A stretch of 64,000 nt of DNA from positions 6,059,001 to 6,123,000 of the forward strand of contig NZ_CP011492.1 of the NCBI RefSeq assembly GCF_001011035.1, written 5' to 3'. Shown here one piece after another: positions 58,960-64,000 of the stretch (its first letter is position 1; each line of letters begins with the position of its first letter). This DNA is from Streptomyces sp. CNQ-509 (GTDB lineage: Bacteria; Actinomycetota; Actinomycetes; Streptomycetales; Streptomycetaceae). The translations under genes were made by a program, and so were the position numbers. The notes below the pieces were generated by a model. It saw only the letters and a program-made list of their open reading frames with translations. It made no database searches and was not told the origin of the DNA.

Positions 58960-59454
58960 ACCCCCTCCTAGGAACTGGCCGCACGCAGCCTACCGGGGAC
59001 GGCCGGGCTCCGTGCCGGGCGGGGGGTAATTGGTCCCGCGCGGCAGGGGAGAAAGTCCCGCGCGAGCGCCGCGGATTCTTATCGGGAAGTGGCGTGCACC
59101 ACATGCCTCTGAAGGAATCCTAAAAGCGGTAGTAGCGGAATCTGACGAGGGTCCGGGACTTTAGCCCCTGCGGTCACCTGACTTTTGGCAGGGGAGTCCG
59201 CCGGACTTGTGGACACGGCCCGTGTGAATGGCTCTGACCTGCATATATGGCCTACGCCAGCCCTCCCGTGCGCCGTCCGGGGGCGTTCTCCTGGCCCTTT
59301 TCGGAACGTCCGCAAGGGGCAGAAAAACCCGACTCGCCACTACGACCCCGGCTCGTACCAAGCATCCTTGTCCGTCCCGATCCGGCGCGTTACCAAGGTG
59401 ATGCGACCTCGGAGCGCAGCCGGGGTCGAAACCTTTCTGGAGGGAATTCAGAGA
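58960..59454. other. 495-bp divergent spacer between the kinase array and the M23 peptidase gene
   Basis: It must hold the promoters of the leftward kinase operon and the rightward peptidase gene. It contains a direct repeat GTCCCGCGCG at 59033-59042 and 59055-59064 (22 bp apart), a structured element at 59156-59199, and the 13-bp palindrome ACACGGCCCGTGT at 59213-59225. I looked for the conserved core of a ydaO (c-di-AMP) riboswitch, common before streptomycete wall-lytic genes, and did not find it. No gene is seen. Confidence 0.5.
59156..59199 (+). ncRNA. Possible structured leader element upstream of the M23 peptidase gene
   Basis: GGACT (59156-59160) pairs with AGTCC (59195-59199), and CCCCTGC (59165-59171) with GCAGGGG (59188-59194), with TTAG bulged between the two stems on the left side. 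If transcription of the peptidase gene begins upstream, this would fold in its 5' leader about 255 bases before the start codon. Role unknown; it could also be a protein-binding site on DNA. Confidence 0.35.
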
Positions 59455-59973
59455 ATGTCCAAGCACGCCAAGTTCACCGCCCCCATAGCCACCACCGCGA
59501 TGCTCGCCGCCGGCGGCGGCATGGTTCTCGCCCTGGGCTCCGGGGTGGCCACGGCCGACAGCAAGCCCGACTGGGTCAAGCCCGTCACGGCCGACTACGA
59601 CGTCACCGGTCAGTACAACCAGGGCGGTGCCCGCTGGGCCGCCAAGCACAGCGGCCAGGACTTCGCCGCCCCCACGGGCACGAAGGTGAAGGCGGCCAGC
59701 GACGGCACCGTCGTCACGGCCGGCTGGGGCGGCGCCTACGGCAACAACATCGTGATCAAGCACGGTGAGGGCCTTTACACCCAGTACGCCCACCTGTCCA
59801 AGATCGACGTGAACGTGGGCGAGAAGGTCAACGCCAAGGAGCTGATCGGCAAGATCGGCACGACCGGCAACTCCACCGGTCCGCACCTGCACTTCGAGGT
59901 CCGCACCACCCCCGACTACGGTTCCGCCGTGGACCCGGTCGCGTTCCTCAGCAAGCACGGTGTCAAGATCTGA
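59455..59973 (+). CDS. Secreted M23-family peptidase (LytM-type endopeptidase)
   Basis: A 172-residue protein with a signal peptide (MSKHAKFTAPIATTAMLAAGGGMVLALGSGVATA, cut before D35) and a single LytM zinc domain. Zinc and catalytic residues are present: H65 and D69 (HSGQDF), H113 (YAHLSK) region and HLHFE (144-148). Such enzymes cleave peptide cross-links in peptidoglycan during growth or sporulation. No extra wall-binding domain is present, so it is a minimal enzyme. ATG 59455 follows GGAGGG. A terminator hairpin follows. It lies next to the divergent kinase array, whose propeller domains face the same compartment. Confidence 0.92.
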   Translation: MSKHAKFTAPIATTAMLAAGGGMVLALGSGVATADSKPDWVKPVTADYDVTGQYNQGGARWAAKHSGQDFAAPTGTKVKAASDGTVVTAGWGGAYGNNIVIKHGEGLYTQYAHLSKIDVNVGEKVNAKELIGKIGTTGNSTGPHLHFEVRTTPDYGSAVDPVAFLSKHGVKI

Positions 59974-60000
59974 CCCGCACCCCCGGCCCCGCCGGGCGGC

Positions 60001-60032
60001 GCCGCACGGCGGTCTTCGGGCCGCCGTGCGGC
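60001..60032. terminator. Terminator hairpin after the M23 peptidase gene
   Basis: GCCGCACGGCGG (60001-60012) and CCGCCGTGCGGC (60021-60032) form a 12-bp stem with an 8-base loop, 28 bases after the stop. A possible -10 of the rpsO promoter, TAGGCT (60036-60041), follows directly. Confidence 0.75.
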
Positions 60033-60176
60033 TGATAGGCTGGCGGACGGTTCGCGTGAGCGCCCCCGTGTCCCACGGGTGAGGCGCCGCGACCGCCCCG
60101 CCTGCCGAGTCACCGCAGATTCCCTGTGACCAAAACCAGGGGCGCTCGGCGGCGCCGATCCGAGGAGTGGGAAAGC

Positions 60177-60464
60177 ATGTCGCTCGACACCGCGACGAAG
60201 AAGAAGATCATGGCCGAGTACGCCACGAAGGAAGGCGACACCGGCTCGCCCGAGGTCCAGGTGGCAATGCTCACCCAGCGCATCAGCGACCTGACCGAGC
60301 ACCTGAAGACCCACAAGCACGACCACCACTCGCGCCGCGGTCTCCTCCTGCTCGTCGGCCGCCGCCGCCGGCTGCTGCAGTACCTGGCGAAGAAGGACAT
60401 CGCCCGCTTCCGTACGCTGGTCGACCGCCTCGGCATCCGCCGCGGCGCCGCCGGCGCCCGCTAG
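60177..60464 (+). CDS. rpsO: Ribosomal protein S15
   Basis: A 95-residue 30S protein that binds 16S rRNA early in assembly. The sequence is typical throughout: GDTGSPEVQVAMLTQRISDLTEHLKTHKHDHHSRRGLL and VGRRRRLLQYLAKKDIARF. ATG 60177 has GAGGAGTGGGAAAGC upstream. It is followed by a hairpin and pnp, the standard rpsO-pnp pair. Confidence 0.98.
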   Translation: MSLDTATKKKIMAEYATKEGDTGSPEVQVAMLTQRISDLTEHLKTHKHDHHSRRGLLLLVGRRRRLLQYLAKKDIARFRTLVDRLGIRRGAAGAR

Positions 60465-60472
60465 CCCCGTAT

Positions 60473-60508
60473 GAGGGAGCGGTTCCCCGCACCGGGAGCC
60501 GCTCCCTC
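60473..60508 (+). terminator. Hairpin after rpsO (terminator or RNase III site)
   Basis: GAGGGAGCGGTTCC (60473-60486) pairs with GGAGCCGCTCCCTC (60495-60508) with one G-T pair, starting eight bases after the rpsO stop. It probably lets some transcripts read through into pnp, as in S. coelicolor. Confidence 0.65.
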
Positions 60509-60830
60509 GGCGTATGCCCGCAGCGCTCCGGTTTCGCCCGGACGCCGGGCCGGTCCGTCCGTACGGACCCTTACCGAACGGTTGCCAGCCAGCCGTCGAG
60601 ACGCCGCCAGGGGGACTTGTACTCTGGTCGGCAGGACATCAGCACAGAGTGAATACGGGGAGCAACCGCCCGCAGCCGCCGGACCAGTGCCGACAGCGGG
60701 CGCCGGTCCTCGGTAGTGGCCTTCGGAGCACGCGAGAGCGCGCACCCCGGTGGCTTCGATCGAAGACCGGCCCGGCCTACAGCCGCTCATCCGGGCCCGA
60801 GCCTGCCGCGCGGGTGCTCCACCGCTCACC

Positions 60831-60853
60831 GCCCACGCCACACGGGCGTGGGC
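60831..60853 (+). promoter_or_regulatory. Hairpin directly upstream of the pnp ribosome site
   Basis: GCCCACGCC (60831-60839) pairs with GGCGTGGGC (60845-60853); AGGAGAA of pnp begins about eight bases later. A stem here is a candidate site for autoregulation through RNase III and PNPase. Confidence 0.5.
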
Positions 60854-60874
60854 GCAGACGAGGAGAATTTCCTG

Positions 60875-63106
60875 GTGGAGAACGAAACCCACTACAGCGA
60901 GGCCGTCATCGACAACGGCTCGTTCGGCACCCGCACCATCCGCTTCGAGACCGGCCGGCTCGCCAAGCTCGCCGCCGGCTCCGCCGTCGCCTACCTCGAC
61001 GACGAGACCATGGTCCTCGCGGCGACCAGCGCCTCCAAGCAGCCCAAGGACCAGCTCGACTTCTTCCCGCTGACGGTGGACGTCGAAGAGCGCATGTACG
61101 CCATCGGCAAGATCCCCGGCTCCTTCTTCCGCCGCGAGGGCCGCCCCAGCGAGGACGCCATCCTCACCTGCCGGCTCATCGACCGGCCGCTGCGCCCCTC
61201 CTTCAAGAAGGGCCTGCGCAACGAGATCCAGATCGTCGCCACGATCGAGGCGCTCAACCCCGACCACCTCTACGACGTGGTCGCCATCAACGCCGCGTCC
61301 GCCTCCACCCAGCTGGCGGGCCTGCCCTTCTCCGGCCCCATCGGCGGCACCCGCGTCGCCCTCATCCGCGGTCAGTGGGTGGCGTTCCCCACCCACGCCG
61401 AGCTGGAGGAGGCCGTCTTCGACATGGTCGTCGCCGGCCGCGTCCTCGACGACGGCGACGTGGCGATCATGATGGTCGAGGCCGAGGCCACCGACCAGAC
61501 CGTCGAGCTGGTCAAGGGCGGTGCCACCGCGCCGACCGAGGAGGTCGTCGCCGCCGGCCTGGACGCCGCCAAGCCCTTCATCAAGACCCTGTGCAAGGCG
61601 CAGGCCGACCTCGCCGCCAAGGCCGCCAAGCCGACCGGTGAGTTCCCCGTCTTCCTCGACTACCAGGACGACGTGCTCCAGGCGCTCACCCAGGCCGTGC
61701 GCGACGAGCTGGCCCAGGCCCTCACCATCAGCAACAAGCTGGAGCGCGAGGCGGAGCTGGACCGCGTCAAGGACGTCGCCGCCGAGAAGCTGCTGCCGCA
61801 GTTCGAGGGCCGCGAGAAGGAGATCTCCGCGGCGTACCGCGCGCTCACCAAGGAGCTGGTGCGCGAGCGCGTCATCCGCGAGAAGGTCCGTATCGACGGC
61901 CGCGGCGTGACCGACATCCGCCCGCTGGCCGTCGAGGTCGAGGCGATCCCGCGGGTGCACGGCTCGGCGCTCTTCGAGCGCGGCGAGACCCAGATCATGG
62001 GCGTGACGACGCTGAACATGCTCCGCATGGAGCAGCAGCTCGACACCCTCAACCCGGTGACGCGCAAGCGCTACATGCACAACTACATCTTCCCGCCGTA
62101 CTCCACCGGCGAGACCGGCCGCGTCGGCACCCCGAAGCGCCGCGAGATCGGCCACGGCGCGCTCGCCGAGCGCGCCATCGTGCCGGTGCTGCCCAGCCGC
62201 GAGGACTTCCCGTACGCGATCCGCCAGGTCTCCGAGGCCCTCGGCTCCAACGGCTCGACGTCCATGGGCTCCGTCTGCGCCTCGACGATGTCGCTGCTGA
62301 ACGCCGGTGTGCCGCTGAAGGCCCCGGTCGCCGGCATCGCCATGGGCCTGATCTCCAAGGAGATCGAGGGCGAGACCCGCTACGTGACGCTGACCGACAT
62401 CCTCGGCGCCGAGGACGCCTTCGGCGACATGGACTTCAAGGTCGCCGGCACCAAGGAGTTCGTCACCGCCCTGCAGCTCGACACCAAGCTCGACGGCATC
62501 CCCGCCTCCGTGCTGGCCGCGGCCCTGAAGCAGGCCCGCGACGCCCGGCTGCACATCCTCGACGTGATGATGGAGGCCATCGACCGGCCGGACGAGATGT
62601 CCCCGCACGCCCCGCGGATCATCACCATCAAGATCCCGGTGGACAAGATCGGCGAGGTCATCGGCCCCAAGGGCAAGATGATCAACCAGATCCAGGAGGA
62701 CACCGGCGCCGAGATCACCATCGAGGACGACGGCACGATCTACATCGGCGCCGCCGACGGCCCGGCCGCCGAGGCCGCCCGTACGACCATCAACGGCATC
62801 GCCAACCCGACGATGCCCGAGGTCGGCGAGCGCTACCTGGGCACGGTCGTGAAGACCACCTCCTTCGGCGCCTTCGTCTCCCTCCTCCCCGGCAAGGACG
62901 GCCTGCTGCACATCTCGCAGATCCGCAAGCTCGCCGGCGGCAAGCGCGTGGAGAACGTCGAGGACGTCCTCGGCGTCGGCCAGAAGGTCCAGGTCGAGAT
63001 CGCCGAGATCGACCAGCGCGGCAAGCTGTCCCTCATCCCCGTCCTGGAGGACGAGGAGAAGGACGGCGACGACGCCGGGAAGTCCGAGGACGAGTCCGCG
63101 AAGTGA
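60875..63106 (+). CDS. pnp: Polyribonucleotide nucleotidyltransferase (PNPase)
   Basis: A 743-residue 3'-5' phosphorolytic exoribonuclease; in Streptomyces the same protein also makes RNA 3' tails. Two RNase PH domains (about 10-145 and 325-540, with FERGETQIMGVTTL and GSNGSTSMGSVCASTMSLLNAG) flank a helical domain and are followed by KH (KIGEVIGPKGKMINQIQEDTGAEI) and S1 (GTVVKTTSFGAFVSLLPGKDGLLHISQI) domains. GTG 60875 has AGGAGAA upstream. The M16 peptidase gene begins in its stop codon. Confidence 0.98.
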   Translation: MENETHYSEAVIDNGSFGTRTIRFETGRLAKLAAGSAVAYLDDETMVLAATSASKQPKDQLDFFPLTVDVEERMYAIGKIPGSFFRREGRPSEDAILTCRLIDRPLRPSFKKGLRNEIQIVATIEALNPDHLYDVVAINAASASTQLAGLPFSGPIGGTRVALIRGQWVAFPTHAELEEAVFDMVVAGRVLDDGDVAIMMVEAEATDQTVELVKGGATAPTEEVVAAGLDAAKPFIKTLCKAQADLAAKAAKPTGEFPVFLDYQDDVLQALTQAVRDELAQALTISNKLEREAELDRVKDVAAEKLLPQFEGREKEISAAYRALTKELVRERVIREKVRIDGRGVTDIRPLAVEVEAIPRVHGSALFERGETQIMGVTTLNMLRMEQQLDTLNPVTRKRYMHNYIFPPYSTGETGRVGTPKRREIGHGALAERAIVPVLPSREDFPYAIRQVSEALGSNGSTSMGSVCASTMSLLNAGVPLKAPVAGIAMGLISKEIEGETRYVTLTDILGAEDAFGDMDFKVAGTKEFVTALQLDTKLDGIPASVLAAALKQARDARLHILDVMMEAIDRPDEMSPHAPRIITIKIPVDKIGEVIGPKGKMINQIQEDTGAEITIEDDGTIYIGAADGPAAEAARTTINGIANPTMPEVGERYLGTVVKTTSFGAFVSLLPGKDGLLHISQIRKLAGGKRVENVEDVLGVGQKVQVEIAEIDQRGKLSLIPVLEDEEKDGDDAGKSEDESAK

Positions 63107-64000
63107 CTCTCCCCCGCAGTAGTCGGAAGGCGGCCCGCCCCCCGTACCGGGGGCGGGCCGTCCCCCGTCCGCGCTCCACCACCGCGACGCTCCTCGAAGG
63201 CGCCGACGGCTCTGCCGGCCCGGATGGTGCCGGCACCGTACGCAAGACGGTGCTGCCCGGCGGGCTGCGCGTGCTCACCGAGAGGCTGCCCGCCGTCCGC
63301 TCGGCGACCTTCGGCATCTGGGCGCACGTCGGCTCCCGCGACGAGACCCCCGCGCTCGGCGGCGCCACGCACTACCTGGAGCACCTGCTCTTCAAGGGCA
63401 CCAGGACGCGCTCGGCCCTCGACATCTCCGCGCCCATCGACGCGGTCGGCGGGGAGATGAACGCGTTCACGGCCAAGGAGTACACCTGCTACTACGCGCG
63501 GGTCCTCGACACGGACCTGCCGCTGGCCATCGACATCGTCTGCGACATGCTCACCGGCTCCGTCATCCGCGCCGAGGACGTCGAGGCCGAACGCGGCGTC
63601 GTCCTCGAAGAGATCGCGATGACCGAGGACGACCCCGGTGACTGCGTCCACGACCTCTTCGCCCGCACGATGCTCGGCGACACCCCCCTCGGCCGCCCCG
63701 TCCTCGGCACCGTCGAGACCGTCACGGCCCTCACCCGCGACCGCGTCGCCCGCTTCTACCAGCGCCACTACGTGCCCGCCCGGCTCGTCGTCGCCGCCGC
63801 GGGCAACGTCGACCACGACGACGTCGTACGCCGCGTGGCCGCCGCCTTCGACCGCGCCGGAGCGCTCGACGCCACCGCCGCCGCCCCGCACGGCCCCCGC
63901 GCCGGCAGCCGCGCCCTGCGCACCGCGGGCCGCTTCGAGCTCCAGGAGCGCCGCACCGAGCAGACCCACCTCGTCCTCGGCGCCCCCGGCGTCGGCCGGC
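63103..64000 (+). CDS. M16-family zinc peptidase (pitrilysin/MPP-like), 3' end beyond window
   Basis: The frame runs from GTG 63103, overlapping the pnp stop as GTGA, to the window edge without a stop (299 codons seen). The inverted zinc motif HxxEH is present in GATHYLEHLLFKGT, with the downstream Glu expected in RGVVLEEIAMTEDDP. The front part VRKTVLPGGLRVLTERLPAVRSATFGIWAHVGSRDE is typical of the mitochondrial-processing-peptidase-like branch that follows pnp in Streptomyces. The first about 45 residues are an Arg/Pro-rich lead-in and contain a strong hairpin in the DNA (63132-63159). The substrate is unknown. Confidence 0.93.
   Translation, partial: MTLPRSSRKAARPPYRGRAVPRPRSTTATLLEGADGSAGPDGAGTVRKTVLPGGLRVLTERLPAVRSATFGIWAHVGSRDETPALGGATHYLEHLLFKGTRTRSALDISAPIDAVGGEMNAFTAKEYTCYYARVLDTDLPLAIDIVCDMLTGSVIRAEDVEAERGVVLEEIAMTEDDPGDCVHDLFARTMLGDTPLGRPVLGTVETVTALTRDRVARFYQRHYVPARLVVAAAGNVDHDDVVRRVAAAFDRAGALDATAAAPHGPRAGSRALRTAGRFELQERRTEQTHLVLGAPGVGR
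63132..63159 (+). terminator. Terminator-like hairpin inside the start of the M16 gene
   Basis: GGCCCGCCCCC (63132-63142) pairs with GGGGGCGGGCC (63149-63159) around a 6-base loop, 25 bases after the pnp stop. It has the place and strength of a pnp terminator but lies within the first codons of the overlapping M16 frame. Confidence 0.6.

Larger units (their letters stand above)
60465..60874. other. 410-bp rpsO-pnp intergenic region
   Basis: It contains a hairpin just after rpsO (60473-60508) and another next to the pnp ribosome site (60831-60853), listed separately. In S. coelicolor the corresponding intergenic stem-loop is known to be a target of RNase III and to control pnp. No additional gene is convincing here. 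Confidence 0.5.

Noticed and set aside
59230..59454. A ydaO/c-di-AMP riboswitch before the M23 gene
   Set aside because: The expected conserved core elements were looked for by eye and not found.
1..64000. tRNA, rRNA, insertion sequences, prophage or a secondary-metabolite gene cluster
   Set aside because: No tRNA cloverleaf or rRNA sequence, transposase, integrase, phage structural gene, PKS or NRPS domain was recognised anywhere in the window.

Overview
The window is a 64 kb piece of a high-GC actinomycete chromosome, almost certainly from Streptomyces or a close relative. Supporting signs are the GC-rich third codon positions, frequent GTG starts, ATGA/GTGA gene overlaps, only two TTA codons in the whole window, and the conserved gene order dxr - site-2 protease - ispG - GNAT - proS - rimP - nusA - ylxR - infB - DUF503 - rbfA - truB - ribF ... 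rpsO - pnp - M16 peptidase. I see no rRNA, tRNA, CRISPR array, insertion sequence or prophage.

Layout. (1) 1-15.2 kb is accessory metabolism and regulation: a truncated DUF4190 membrane protein, a frameshifted conserved hypothetical gene, a PAP2 phosphatase translationally coupled to GABA aminotransferase (gabT), an ECF41-type sigma factor with a matching promoter in front of itself, a large membrane protein with a degenerate P-loop and a TTA codon, a PucR regulator, a secreted phospholipase D-like protein, an aldehyde dehydrogenase (probable partner of GabT), and a long acyl-CoA dehydrogenase. (2) 15.2-17.2 kb holds a divergent pair: an ArsR-SRPBCC fusion regulator with a perfect 18-bp operator, and a TauE/SafE transporter. 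(3) 17.2-24.6 kb carries isoprenoid (MEP) genes dxr and ispG around a RIP protease, two acetyltransferases, and proS behind two DnaA boxes. (4) 24.6-27.1 kb holds a frameshifted small gene, a long palindrome, an APH-like kinase with altered metal ligands, and two ferritin-like DUF4439-type genes, one with a TTA codon. (5) 27.2-39.2 kb is the rimP-nusA-ylxR-infB-DUF503-rbfA-truB translation operon, then a trypsin-like/NTPase fusion and ribF. (6) 39.2-45.5 kb is a complete oligopeptide ABC transporter operon read leftward from a near-consensus promoter. (7) 45.8-59 kb is a leftward block: four tandem membrane Ser/Thr kinase-like proteins with PQQ-type beta-propeller ectodomains (two look active, two are pseudokinases) followed by a very long MinD/EspI-like ATPase. 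(8) 59.4-64 kb has a secreted M23 peptidase, rpsO, pnp and the start of an M16 peptidase.

The most interesting region is 45.8-59 kb. As I recall it, in S. coelicolor the interval before rpsO carries the type VII (ESX) secretion locus. Here only the EspI-like MinD ATPase is seen, with no EccB/C/D, EsxA/B or mycosin gene, and it sits directly downstream of the kinase/pseudokinase array. One reading is a membrane signalling device in which catalytically dead kinases and active kinases share the same extracellular sensor fold. Other points worth checking are the tandem overlapping mini-ORFs in front of infB, the ECF41 autoregulatory promoter, the two TTA codons, and the 60-bp perfect palindrome at 24975.
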